This document shows, piece by piece, positions 23,136-31,781 of a DNA stretch of 64,000 nucleotides. The notes below the pieces were generated by a model. It worked only from the letters and a program-made list of their open reading frames with translations, was not told the origin of the DNA and did not search any database. The stretch lies in NCBI GenBank assembly GCA_031280965.1, contig JAITFZ010000015.1, forward strand, positions 1 to 64,000, read 5' to 3'. Within the stretch, counting starts at the first letter, position 1, and each line of letters starts with the position of its first letter. Both the position numbers and the translations under genes were made by a program. This stretch comes from Oscillospiraceae bacterium. GTDB taxonomy: Bacteria > Bacillota > Clostridia > Oscillospirales > Ruminococcaceae.

Positions 23136-24992
23136 ATGAAAAAAGAAACTTCCCTGTGCATGGGCTGTATGGCGGAAACCAAGAACGAATTCGGGGAAAG
23201 CGTTAATATTTGCGCGGTTTGCGGTTATGCCAAGAACAGCGTGTTTCTCTCGTCCTATCTTGCGCCTGCGACGTTCTTGGCGGAGAGATACATAATAGGG
23301 AAGCTGATTTCATATAACGGCGAGGGCGCGTATTACATAGCGTTCGATACCATAAATAAAGTAAAAGTAACGGTTCGCGAATATATGCCCGATACACTTT
23401 GCGGGAGGAAAAAGGAAGCGGAAGCTATTGAGGTTAATCCGCAGTTTGTCGCGCTTTATAAAACCTATCTGTCGGAATTCATCGAGCTTAACCGCTCGCT
23501 GATGAACATAGGGCAGTCGCTTCAGATTCAAAGGGTATCGGACGTTTTTACAGAAAATAATACAGCTTATGCAGTTTATGAATACATTACGGGCATCAGC
23601 CTTAAATCCTACTTGTCGAACCTTGGCGGCGTTCTGCCGTGGGAACAGGTAAAAGAGCTGTTTGCGCCGTTGTTTACAACGCTGAACCTTGTTCACTCCG
23701 CAGGTATAGTTCACAGGGGTATCAGTCCGTCAACCATTCTGCTTAACGACAAGAGCGAGCTTGTTCTAATCAACTTCGGAATTACTGCCGTGCGTACCTA
23801 CGGCTCGGAAATAAATCATGAGGTTTTCACGGGTTACGCGGGACCGGAGCAGTACAACGGTGCGGCGCGCCACGGAAGCTGGACGGACGTTTACGGCGTA
23901 GCGGCGGTGCTTTACAAGGTTTTGACAGGGCAGATGCCGACGGGTGCAATTGCGCGCAAAGAGGAAGAAAACCTTAATACTCTTACCGAGCCCGCGCTCA
24001 TCAACCGCAATGTTCCCCAATCGGTTTCAACAGCGATTATGAAAGGGCTGACTCTTGAGCTTGACGCGAGGACGCAGAACATCGGCAGATTTATAGACGG
24101 GCTTTTTGAAGCTGTGCCGGTCGGCGTTCCCGATTCCACCAATGAGATTCTTATAAAAAAGCCGCCCCGCAAGACAGAGTCAGAGGAACAGCGGCAAAAC
24201 AGTTATAAAACTTCATCATCACAGGGGCGCCGCGACTTTAACGAGCGCTCGTACATTCTGCCTGTAATAGGGCTTGTTCTGCTCGGATTGGCGGTAATCG
24301 TCATTATTACGGTTATGCTGAACCCCGCTTTGATTGACCGTTGGTTCGGTAACAATTCAAACAACCCGCCGGAGATTTCAAACAACGGTAACGGCACACC
24401 GCCTATTAATGAAAACCCGCCCGATATTCCCGGCGGTCCCGAAAATTCCGGCAACAACGGCAATGGTCATGACGACCCGCAGAATCAACAGCCAAGCGAG
24501 CTTTTCGTAGTTCCGGATTTTACAACGCGCAGGTTTGAGGTTGTTGAAAACAGCAGTACTTTCGGCTTCCTGATGTTTAACCCTGTTTACGAATTCAGCT
24601 ATGAATATGATGAAGGCGTGATTTTCGAGCAGGATATAGAGCATGGAACCGAGGTTACGGACGGAACCGAAATTACCGTAACAATCAGCAAAGGTCCCGA
24701 AACTGCCCGTCTGCCCGCTTATACAGGTGTAAGGCTCGCCGATTACGAGAGGATGCTGAATGAAGCTAAAATCAAATACGGCGGTAACACGGGCATGTAC
24801 AGCGATGAGGTTGAAGAAGGCTTTGTGATAAAGTGCAGTCTTGAAGGTGCGGCTATTACTGTGGGGGGCATTGTAAATATAGCCGCGGGCGAAACCGTAA
24901 CGGTGGTTTATTCGCTCGGACCGGAGCCTGTCGAGGACGAACCGGAAGATAGTTCGGAACCGCCGTCCGGCGAAGACGAAGATGACTTATAA
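23136..24992 (+). CDS. PASTA-domain serine/threonine pseudokinase
   Basis: A 618-residue membrane protein. An N-terminal zinc ribbon (Cys8, Cys11, Cys26, Cys29) precedes a protein-kinase fold (about 50-325), one transmembrane helix (about 373-395), a Pro/Asn/Gly-rich linker and two extracytoplasmic PASTA-like domains (about 445-520 and 521-600) with an acidic tail. The catalytic residues are lost: the VAIK lysine is Arg81 (VTVREYMP), HRDxxxxN reads HRGISPST (Gly195, Thr200) and DFG is NFG (Asn213). The fold is otherwise kept, including GPEQY and the [15 protein letters not shown] helix. It is therefore predicted to be a non-catalytic receptor sensing cell-wall fragments. Overlaps ispDF by 11 bp. 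Confidence 0.82.
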   Translation: MKKETSLCMGCMAETKNEFGESVNICAVCGYAKNSVFLSSYLAPATFLAERYIIGKLISYNGEGAYYIAFDTINKVKVTVREYMPDTLCGRKKEAEAIEVNPQFVALYKTYLSEFIELNRSLMNIGQSLQIQRVSDVFTENNTAYAVYEYITGISLKSYLSNLGGVLPWEQVKELFAPLFTTLNLVHSAGIVHRGISPSTILLNDKSELVLINFGITAVRTYGSEINHEVFTGYAGPEQYNGAARHGSWTDVYGVAAVLYKVLTGQMPTGAIARKEEENLNTLTEPALINRNVPQSVSTAIMKGLTLELDARTQNIGRFIDGLFEAVPVGVPDSTNEILIKKPPRKTESEEQRQNSYKTSSSQGRRDFNERSYILPVIGLVLLGLAVIVIITVMLNPALIDRWFGNNSNNPPEISNNGNGTPPINENPPDIPGGPENSGNNGNGHDDPQNQQPSELFVVPDFTTRRFEVVENSSTFGFLMFNPVYEFSYEYDEGVIFEQDIEHGTEVTDGTEITVTISKGPETARLPAYTGVRLADYERMLNEAKIKYGGNTGMYSDEVEEGFVIKCSLEGAAITVGGIVNIAAGETVTVVYSLGPEPVEDEPEDSSEPPSGEDEDDL

Positions 24993-26151
24993 GAAGAAAG
25001 CCGCCGCGATTATAGCGGCAAGCGGCAGAAGTTCCCGCATGAACGGCATTAATAAACTCTTCGCAGATTTAAATGGTATTCCGGTTATAATGCGTACAGT
25101 TTTAGCTTTTGAGAAAGCTGAGAGTATTGATGAGATTATAATTGTGACGCACCCCGAAAGCGCACAAAAAATCCAAGATTTATGTCTCAGATTTAACATT
25201 ACTAAACCTTTAATTGTAACGGAAGGTGCGCGACATAGACAGGAATCAATCTTTTGTGCGCTTAAGGTAAATAGTAGTGATATAATCGCTATTCATGATG
25301 GTGCAAGACCGCTTATAACGTCAGAAAATATAAATCAAATAATCACCCTCGCATATGAAAAAGACGCGGTAATCCCTGCTGTCAGGGTAAAGGAAACCGT
25401 CAAGGTCGTGCAGGACGGACGGATTATCGGAACCCCTGACCGCGGCGGGCTTTATTTGGCGCAGACTCCGCAGGCGTTTTGCTTTGAAAAGTATAAGAAA
25501 GCGATGGAGAAAGCAAGGGGCTTATCATTTACGGATGATGCTCAATTATTTGAAAATGCAGGCTTTGAGGTTTTTGTAACCGAGGGCGACTATAATAATA
25601 TAAAAATCACAACGCCTGAAGATTTAGAAATAGCACGAGCTTTTATAGGTGCAAATAACATTTATTCGCTTAAAACCCGTATTGGTTCAGGTTATGACGT
25701 TCACAAATTCGGGAAAGACAGGAAATTAATCCTTTGCGGGATCGAAATCCCGCACGAGGAAGGGCTTCTCGGTCATTCCGACGCGGATGTGGCTGTACAC
25801 GCGCTTATGGACGCATTGCTCGGCGCGTTGGCTTTGGGCGACATAGGGCGGCATTTTCCTGATACCTCGCCGGAATTCAAGGGAATTTCGAGCATGGAAT
25901 TACTGCGGCGGGTTATGGCGCTGATTAACGAAAAAGGCTACGCCCCGTCTAACATCGACATCACCATAATCGCCGACCGCCCCCGGCTCGCGCCTTTTAT
26001 AACGCAAATGCGGGAAAACATCGCCGCAGTCTGCAATATTCCGCTCGAAGCAGTCAGTGTAAAAGCTACTTCCGAAGAAGGACTCGGGCTTGCGGGTAAA
26101 GGTATTGGCGCTAATGCAGTATGTTTGCTCGAAAATATAATTTTCACATAA
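24982..26151 (+). CDS. ispDF: Bifunctional IspD-IspF enzyme of the MEP pathway
   Basis: A 389-residue fusion of two enzymes of the non-mevalonate isoprenoid pathway. Residues 1-225 are IspD (MEP cytidylyltransferase): [15 protein letters not shown] nucleotide loop, [10 protein letters not shown] and the late [12 protein letters not shown]. Residues 232-389 are IspF (MEcPP synthase): [11 protein letters not shown] (metal-binding Asp/His), [33 protein letters not shown] and the C-terminal [17 protein letters not shown]. IspE, which acts between them, is not in the window. The fusion is known in several bacterial groups. The start overlaps the pseudokinase gene by 11 bp, which implies coupled translation. 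Confidence 0.95.
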   Translation: MTYKKKAAAIIAASGRSSRMNGINKLFADLNGIPVIMRTVLAFEKAESIDEIIIVTHPESAQKIQDLCLRFNITKPLIVTEGARHRQESIFCALKVNSSDIIAIHDGARPLITSENINQIITLAYEKDAVIPAVRVKETVKVVQDGRIIGTPDRGGLYLAQTPQAFCFEKYKKAMEKARGLSFTDDAQLFENAGFEVFVTEGDYNNIKITTPEDLEIARAFIGANNIYSLKTRIGSGYDVHKFGKDRKLILCGIEIPHEEGLLGHSDADVAVHALMDALLGALALGDIGRHFPDTSPEFKGISSMELLRRVMALINEKGYAPSNIDITIIADRPRLAPFITQMRENIAAVCNIPLEAVSVKATSEEGLGLAGKGIGANAVCLLENIIFT

Positions 26152-26188
26152 AAAACACAAAAATATCATCAAAATTTCAAATTCGGGC

Positions 26189-26215
26189 TAAAGATTTCTC
26201 AGCGCTGTACGATAT
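26189..26215 (+). promoter_or_regulatory. Sigma-D (sigma-28) promoter of the flgM operon
   Basis: TAAA (26189-26192), 15 bases, then TACGATAT (26208-26215), against the consensus TAAA-N15-GCCGATAA. It lies about 100 bases before flgM. Confidence 0.65.
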
Positions 26216-26316
26216 TATATATAGAAATAATTGTGCAAAAAAGCGTCATAAAAGAAGCATACCCCGGATTTGTTTTATGAAATCGCCTTTGATATAGTAA
26301 ACGGGAGGATATTGTT

Positions 26317-26604
26317 ATGGAAATCAAAAACGTAAACAGCAGGATGATTAATGCTTACAAGAGCGTTAGCGGAACCCCGCCGAAAGGGAAAAATGCATCT
26401 TCTGCGGCAGGGAAAACAGGCGGTGAAAACTTCGATAAGGTCGAGTTCAACTTTGGTCTTTCGCTGTCTGCCGCGCAAACAGATATAACCGCAAGTGTAA
26501 ACGCGGACGCTAATACCGAGCGCTTGGAACAGCTTCAGGCGGCATACGAAGGCGACAGCCTGCCGGTAACACCTGAGCAAATCGCGGGAACGATTGTAGG
26601 TTAA
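26317..26604 (+). CDS. flgM: Anti-sigma-28 factor FlgM
   Basis: A 95-residue, largely disordered protein with the FlgM layout: polar N-terminus, then FDKVEFNFGLSLSAAQTDIT and a C-terminal sigma-binding region of short helices (ERLEQLQAAYEGDSLPVTPEQIAGTIV). FlgM binds and inhibits the flagellar sigma factor until the hook-basal body is complete, then is exported. The position just ahead of flgN, flgK and flgL is the classic Firmicute arrangement and supports the call more than similarity alone. GGGAGG lies 8 bases upstream. The gene is followed by a terminator-like hairpin, so its transcript may exceed that of the downstream genes. Confidence 0.82.
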   Translation: MEIKNVNSRMINAYKSVSGTPPKGKNASSAAGKTGGENFDKVEFNFGLSLSAAQTDITASVNADANTERLEQLQAAYEGDSLPVTPEQIAGTIVG

Positions 26605-26609
26605 TATCC

Positions 26610-26643
26610 AAGGCGCGCCATGTGCTGATTTGCGCGCCTTTTT
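26610..26643 (+). terminator. Terminator-like hairpin between flgM and flgN
   Basis: AAGGCGCGC (26610-26618) pairs with GCGCGCCTT (26632-26640), 13-base loop, followed by TTT. Since flgN-flgK continue in the same direction with no clear separate promoter, it probably acts as a partial terminator or as a 3' stabiliser of flgM mRNA. Confidence 0.65.
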
Positions 26644-26658
26644 GAAAGGAAACCGGGA

Positions 26659-27138
26659 ATGGATTATAATGCGGCGATGGAAATTCTTGATTTTATGGAG
26701 AAGTACGACGAGCATTTCAAAGAACTGCGTACTTTCATAAACGAGAAGCAGGAAAAGACGGCAGGGGATGACCTTGTTTGGCTTTTGGACGCGCTGACGA
26801 CCGAGCAGAAGTTCATAATGCGCGGGAACTCGCTCGAAGCTAAGAGGAATCTTATTTTTGAGGAACACGGGATTGAAGGGTACGACGCCGGGAAGCTGAT
26901 TGAGGAATGTCCCGAAGAAATCAAGGGCAGAATGAGACATTCGGTTAGTTCAATTGACGATTCGGTTAATTACATTAAAGAAACAAACAAAAACATATTG
27001 GAACTCGGCAGACGCAAGCTTGAAGCGCAGGCGGAGATTCTGCAGGACAGCCTAATCGCCGGAAGCGACACCTACAACAACTCCGGCTCTAAAATAAAGA
27101 AAATCAATAACGACGACAACATCATAGGTTCTGTATAA
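26659..27138 (+). CDS. flgN: Flagellar export chaperone FlgN
   Basis: A 159-residue helical protein. The first 110 residues form long amphipathic helices (FMEKYDEHFKELRTFINEKQ, LVWLLDALTTEQKFIMRGNS) as in the FlgN family, which holds the hook-junction proteins FlgK and FlgL for export; the C-terminal 40 residues are polar and probably disordered. Sequence similarity in this family is low, and the identification rests largely on position between flgM and flgK, length and helix content. AAAGGAAA precedes the ATG. Confidence 0.8.
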   Translation: MDYNAAMEILDFMEKYDEHFKELRTFINEKQEKTAGDDLVWLLDALTTEQKFIMRGNSLEAKRNLIFEEHGIEGYDAGKLIEECPEEIKGRMRHSVSSIDDSVNYIKETNKNILELGRRKLEAQAEILQDSLIAGSDTYNNSGSKIKKINNDDNIIGSV

Positions 27139-27171
27139 ATATAAACCATACTTGCGGATAAGGAGTAAAAA

Positions 27172-28998
27172 ATGAGGTCATCTTTTGCGGGCTTAGAAAT
27201 GTCCAAACGCACAATTCAACTGTCGCAGAAAGCGCTTGATATATCGGCGGGCAACATGGGTAACACCATGACGCCGGGATACTCGCGGCAAAGAGTGGAC
27301 ATAACTTCAATGCATATAACTTCATACAAAAACTGGCAGACAAGGCTGTCGCGCCTGTCGTTGGCAGGGCAGGGCGCAAACGGCGTCGGTGTCGCACAGC
27401 TCCGTAACCCGTACCTGGATAAGCGCTTCCGTGAAATGAACAGCCACCTTGCCACGGCTGAAAAAAAAGCTCCCATACTTGAGGAGATTCAAACCACGCT
27501 CGATAACTTCGAGAATGTGGGCATGGAAGGAATGTTGGCGCGTTTTAAGGAAGCTTTGTCAAAGTACGGCACCAACTCGCCGGATAACCTTGAACTTGCG
27601 ACCATTGTCCGCAACAGTGCTTTTGATATAACCAAAATGCTCAACTCTTACGCAAGAGACCTTGACAGAATGCTCGAAGACAACGTGTTTGAGTTAAGAG
27701 CTACCGTAGATTATGTAAACACGCTTATAGAAAGAGTGGCAACTTTAAATACGGCAATCGTTAAAGAATATAAATCGACTGAATTCGGCGCGATTCATCA
27801 GGGACGGGGAGTTTCCCCTTACGGGCCGTTGGAACTCATGGACGAGAGAAACCTTATTCTTGACGAACTGTCTACATACGTGAACATCAGGACAGATGAA
27901 AACGTAGACGGAAGCATAAACGTCTTTTTAGGCGATGTACTTATGATAGAAGGCGAAAAGTATGAGTCGCTCGTAATGCGTGACTTTGAGAACTTCAACG
28001 CTGCGGTAATTTTCGCTTCCAACGGTCAAACGCCGAACTTCAGGTCGGGCGAAATAAGGGCTTACATAGACGTAGTAAACGGCAACGGCCCCTATGCAAC
28101 TCACTTTCAAAGCTCGGACTACGGAATTCCTTATTACAAATCAGCGATGGACGCTTTTGCGGAAGCTTTTTCGCATCTTATGAACAGCGTAAACGGCGTT
28201 ACTTTTGACGATTCTCACAGGGCGATGTTCGGCTCAACGCTCGATGTTTATGACCCGGACGGAAACATAGTTTCGCGCGGGCCGATAACCGCCGCGACCA
28301 TAAGGATTTCGGATGAGTGGATGCACGATGCATCGATGATAGGGTTAGTGTATAATGAAGTAATCGGAAGTGTAATTTCATCATTCAGTTTTCCCGAGGG
28401 CGGCGGTCCTTTTGAATTTGATGTAACCCTCAACGGCTCCACGGTAACGGTCAACTTTGACGGTACCGAAGCGGATTTGCAAAACGTGCTTGACATAGCG
28501 TTTCCGGGCGGTTTCATTGTCGGAAACGACGGCGACGGCAACATAACCATAAGCGCGGAAAATGAAGACGATGTATTCAGCGTTACTTCCGGCGATGTGA
28601 CGATTACGACAAACAGAACAGACGTTACAAGCGGCGGCTGGGCATATTCGGTCAACTTAGACGGTAATCACGTTAAAGAACTGCTGTTGGCGCTTGACCA
28701 TCCCATGAAATTCGGGCGCGCACTCGACTTTGAAGGGTCGGCGTTCGATTACGTAGCTTTCCTCTCTAACCGTTTAGGGCAGGGGCTTAAGTTCTTAGAT
28801 GAACAGCTTGACACCTTAACTGTCACCACGAACAATCTTTTGGACAGCAGAGATGCGATTATGGGCGTGTCTACAGATGAAGAAGGCATAAATATGTTGA
28901 TTTACCAGAAATGGTACAATGCGGCGGCGAGAATGATGACCGCGCTTGACGAATGTCTTGACAGGGTTATTAACGGAATGGGCAGAGTAGGACTGTAA
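27172..28998 (+). CDS. flgK: Flagellar hook-associated protein 1 (FlgK)
   Basis: A 608-residue filament-hook junction protein. The N-terminal D0 helix MRSSFAGLEMSKRTIQLSQK, with the adjacent GNMGNTMTPGYSRQRVDI, is the flagellar rod/hook/HAP signature. Residues 95-200 are helical D1, about 260-490 a variable beta-rich exposed region, and the C-terminus ends with the amphipathic INMLIYQKWYNAAARMMTAL and DECLDRVIN helix typical of FlgK. Length is slightly above the usual 470-550. AAGGAG lies 7 bases before the ATG. Secreted through the flagellar type III system with FlgN. Confidence 0.94.
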   Translation: MRSSFAGLEMSKRTIQLSQKALDISAGNMGNTMTPGYSRQRVDITSMHITSYKNWQTRLSRLSLAGQGANGVGVAQLRNPYLDKRFREMNSHLATAEKKAPILEEIQTTLDNFENVGMEGMLARFKEALSKYGTNSPDNLELATIVRNSAFDITKMLNSYARDLDRMLEDNVFELRATVDYVNTLIERVATLNTAIVKEYKSTEFGAIHQGRGVSPYGPLELMDERNLILDELSTYVNIRTDENVDGSINVFLGDVLMIEGEKYESLVMRDFENFNAAVIFASNGQTPNFRSGEIRAYIDVVNGNGPYATHFQSSDYGIPYYKSAMDAFAEAFSHLMNSVNGVTFDDSHRAMFGSTLDVYDPDGNIVSRGPITAATIRISDEWMHDASMIGLVYNEVIGSVISSFSFPEGGGPFEFDVTLNGSTVTVNFDGTEADLQNVLDIAFPGGFIVGNDGDGNITISAENEDDVFSVTSGDVTITTNRTDVTSGGWAYSVNLDGNHVKELLLALDHPMKFGRALDFEGSAFDYVAFLSNRLGQGLKFLDEQLDTLTVTTNNLLDSRDAIMGVSTDEEGINMLIYQKWYNAAARMMTALDECLDRVINGMGRVGL

Positions 28999-29019
28999 TA
29001 AATTAAAAAGGAGAAGGTC

Positions 29020-30306
29020 ATGAGAATAGCGGGTAACACTGTTTTAAGAAGGTATATGCATAACCTTGAGCGCAACATGGGGCGCAAAAACAGAGAAGAA
29101 AACAGGCTTTATTCCCATCGTAATTTCAACAGAGCAAGCGAAAATCCGATTCAGGCTGCCCGCGCTCTGAGAATACGCAAGGCGATTAATGACATCAACA
29201 TATACCAGGATAACTTAAAAACCGCCAACATGATTTATGAGAACGCGGAAAGCTCAATCATGAAGGTTTCTTCTATCATACAATCGGTTTACGAGCATCT
29301 GATAAAAGGCGCGCACGGCGGGCTTAACAGCGAAGACGCGGGTATTGTCGCCGATTCAATTGATAAGTTTGCGGAAGAAATGGTTCAGCTTATGAACATT
29401 GTGGTTGCCGACAGAAGAATCTTCGGCGGAACCAACAACAGCAGTCTTGCGTTCAGCATAACGGACGGTCCGGCCGGAAAAACCGCGAATTATCACGGCG
29501 TCGCGCTTAATTTATATCAGGACCCGAACCTTTTTCCTTTTTCGGGTGTGTCATACACCGACATAGGCATCGGACTTACGATGGGCAGAGACGGCAGAGT
29601 AGACCCGCAGTCGGCGGTTCCGGTAACTTTTAACGGTGCGGAAATTCTCGGCTCGGGGCTTGCGGGCAAAACTACTATGATAAACCTTGACAGTTTATCA
29701 GACGGCGAAACCTACAGCTTGGACGTAAGCGTGGGAGCCAACAGGCAAACGATTGTCTTTACGGCCGGCGCCGATAATAACGCAACGGTCGCTAATTTAA
29801 ACCGCGCGCTTCACGCAAGATTCGGGGACAGAATCAGCATCGGCGCGGAAAGCGGTTTAGTTATAAACAACGTAGCCGGCAGACCTGAAATAACCGTGGT
29901 AAATACTCCGCCCCGTATGGGTGAACCGGGCTATCCGCCGGCAACCATAACCACGACCCCGACCGGTTTTTCAGCAAATGTGATTCAACTCGTTTTGGAT
30001 TCGGCGCAGGCGTTGAAAGCGGACGAAAGGTTTTTGGCGGCGCAGTACGCAGACGCGCTATTCGCGCTTCAAACCAACGTATCGCTTACCCTTGCGAAAA
30101 TCGGTAACACTCAGGAGTTTATTGACTTCAACATGGACAGAACTACCAATAACATGATGTCGTTGCTTGAACAGCAAAGAGATATTGAAGCTTCTAAGCC
30201 GGAAGAGCAAATCACGATGATAAAAGTTTTGGAATCAATTTTCAGCGCACAGCTTAGTATGGGCGCGCAATTAATACCTATGTCAATTTTCAACTTTATT
30301 CGCTGA
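29020..30306 (+). CDS. flgL: Flagellar hook-associated protein 3 (FlgL)
   Basis: A 428-residue junction protein. N-terminal flagellin-like coiled-coil helices (MRIAGNTVLRRYMHNLERNM and RNFNRASENPIQAARALRIRK) and a C-terminal helix (TNNMMSLLEQQRDIEASKPE, then EQITMIKVLESIFSAQLSMG) match FlgL. The middle (about 165-320) is a beta-rich insert and makes the protein longer than the common 300 residues. It follows flgK by 21 bp with AAAAAGGAGAAGG as ribosome-binding site. Confidence 0.92.
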   Translation: MRIAGNTVLRRYMHNLERNMGRKNREENRLYSHRNFNRASENPIQAARALRIRKAINDINIYQDNLKTANMIYENAESSIMKVSSIIQSVYEHLIKGAHGGLNSEDAGIVADSIDKFAEEMVQLMNIVVADRRIFGGTNNSSLAFSITDGPAGKTANYHGVALNLYQDPNLFPFSGVSYTDIGIGLTMGRDGRVDPQSAVPVTFNGAEILGSGLAGKTTMINLDSLSDGETYSLDVSVGANRQTIVFTAGADNNATVANLNRALHARFGDRISIGAESGLVINNVAGRPEITVVNTPPRMGEPGYPPATITTTPTGFSANVIQLVLDSAQALKADERFLAAQYADALFALQTNVSLTLAKIGNTQEFIDFNMDRTTNNMMSLLEQQRDIEASKPEEQITMIKVLESIFSAQLSMGAQLIPMSIFNFIR

Positions 30307-30374
30307 TAATTTTCGGGAGATTTTATACTTATATAAATCCGACAAAATGAAATTCACGGGACAAGGAGGTTGCC

Positions 30375-30980
30375 ATGAATCACAATTTGCTTAACATTAC
30401 AAACATACCAATATCCGTTGAGATTAATATTGTTAAAGGCGAGCTTAGAAACCCGAACGCTCCCAAGCCCAAAATCAACATAACAACAGGGGACGGCGGG
30501 ATTCAGATACATGCGGAGAACGCTAAAATTAACATTGACACCTACGCGGCGCGTTCAAGCATGGGTTACGGGAAGTATAACTCCGCCGACTTCACAAAAA
30601 AAGAAGCGGATAAAGGCATAAAATTAGCGTATGAAGGGACGGCGCGGGTTGTCAAAGAAGGTAACGCCCTTGCAAAAGGGACGACATCGGGTCAGCTTGC
30701 GGTGCAGAATAACCGCGCAGGCGCGACAATTCAGACGATTATGGAGCATATCCCGAAAACAGGCGCGGATGTAACCTTTGAAAAAGGGCGGCTTAACATC
30801 AACTATGAAATTAAGGATGTAAACGTAGACTGGGAAAACCTGAAAACCGTACCCTTGCAGTTCATACCCGGAAGAGTTGAGTTCAACATCACGCAAATGC
30901 CGCAGGTTGTAATCGAATACACGGGCAGACCCATTTATGTTCCGCCGAGCGCAGACCCGTATTACAACGCAGTAATTTAA
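30375..30980 (+). CDS. DUF6470 family protein (YviE-like)
   Basis: A 201-residue soluble protein of a family that sits between flgL and fliW in many Firmicutes. It alternates beta-strand repeats (ISVEINIVKGELRNPNAPKP, GGIQIHAENAKINIDTYAAR) with a helical middle and ends with NITQMPQVVIEYTGRPIYVPP. The YG-K-Y block and the Tyr/Pro-rich end are usual. The function is unknown; the conserved position implies a part in filament assembly or in FliW/CsrA control. AAGGAGG precedes the ATG by 7 bases. Confidence 0.82.
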   Translation: MNHNLLNITNIPISVEINIVKGELRNPNAPKPKINITTGDGGIQIHAENAKINIDTYAARSSMGYGKYNSADFTKKEADKGIKLAYEGTARVVKEGNALAKGTTSGQLAVQNNRAGATIQTIMEHIPKTGADVTFEKGRLNINYEIKDVNVDWENLKTVPLQFIPGRVEFNITQMPQVVIEYTGRPIYVPPSADPYYNAVI

Positions 30981-30996
30981 AAATAGAAATATACAG

Positions 30997-31024
30997 GGTG
31001 TGACGCCCTCTGTCACACCGTTTT
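30997..31024 (+). terminator. Hairpin before fliW
   Basis: GGTGTGAC (30997-31004) pairs with GTCACACC (31012-31019), 7-base loop, followed by GTTTTA. It could be a weak terminator or attenuator that lowers fliW-csrA expression compared with flgK/flgL. Confidence 0.55.
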
Positions 31025-31039
31025 AGGAGCAGAGTAAAA

Positions 31040-31519
31040 ATGACCGAGAAATTAGTAAAACTAAATACCCGCGATTTCGGAGAAATCGAAATCGCCGAAG
31101 AGAACATATTTGAATTCCCGAACGGCGTTTTCGCGTTTGAAGACGTCAGGCACTTCGCGCTGATAAGCCCGCTCGGTGAAGACGTTTACCCTAAGTGGCT
31201 GCAATCCGCCGACGCTCTTATACCCTGCTTTGTGGTATTCGACCCGACAATCATTGACGGCAATTATCAGGTTGCGCTGACGGAGAGCGAAAAAGCTCTG
31301 CTTGATATAAAAGACGACACCAATCTGCGGTATTTGGTAATAGCTAAGGTGCCGGAAAACTTTAGGGAAACAACGGTGAATATGAAGTCGCCGATTGTCA
31401 TAAACAGCGACCTGAACACTGCCGCACAATTTATTCTCCCGCATGATTATACGTTCAGGCTTCCGATTTATAAAGCAGAGGTTAGTATAGAGGCTAAAGT
31501 AGAGGAAGGTACGGTTTAA
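31040..31519 (+). CDS. fliW: Flagellar assembly factor FliW
   Basis: A 159-residue beta-barrel protein. FliW binds flagellin and, when free, binds and inhibits CsrA, linking flagellin translation to secretion. Seen: TRDFGEIEIAEENIFEFPNG near the start, FALISP, IPCFVVFDPTIIDGNY and the C-terminal NLNTAAQFIL-type segment (DLNTAAQFILPHDYTFRLPI). Length is typical. The stop codon overlaps the csrA start by one base. No flagellin gene is in the window. Confidence 0.94.
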   Translation: MTEKLVKLNTRDFGEIEIAEENIFEFPNGVFAFEDVRHFALISPLGEDVYPKWLQSADALIPCFVVFDPTIIDGNYQVALTESEKALLDIKDDTNLRYLVIAKVPENFRETTVNMKSPIVINSDLNTAAQFILPHDYTFRLPIYKAEVSIEAKVEEGTV

Positions 31520-31752
31520 TGCTCGTAATTACAAGAAAAACCGATGAAAGCCTGTTAATCGCAGATAACATTGAAGTAACCGTGCTTGAGATTTCAAAAG
31601 ACAGGGTGAAGTTAGGTGTGAGCGCGCCCCGCGACATAACAGTTATACGCAATGAACTCGCCGCCGCGCAAAACGCCAACCGTGAATCCGCACAGCTCAT
31701 ATCGAAGAACGCGCTTGATGCGCTGATTAATGCCGCTAAAAACAAATCCTGA
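31519..31752 (+). CDS. csrA: Carbon storage regulator CsrA
   Basis: A 77-residue RNA-binding dimer that represses translation of target mRNAs with GGA motifs; in Firmicutes the main target is the flagellin mRNA. N-terminal MLVITRKTDESLLIADNIEV and the ISKDRVKLGVSAPRDITVIR block carry the RNA-binding Arg of the first strand and the VIRNEL of the last. The C-terminal 20 residues form a tail helix involved in FliW binding in related species. Coupled to fliW by a one-base overlap. Confidence 0.96.
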   Translation: MLVITRKTDESLLIADNIEVTVLEISKDRVKLGVSAPRDITVIRNELAAAQNANRESAQLISKNALDALINAAKNKS

Positions 31753-31781
31753 CGGCAGGCAGGGGAAAGGAAGAAAAGACT

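Noticed and set aside
27136-27161. Sigma-D promoter before flgK (TAAA-N14-GCGGATAA)
   Set aside because: Spacing is one base short, and the second half overlaps the flgK Shine-Dalgarno, which explains the sequence.
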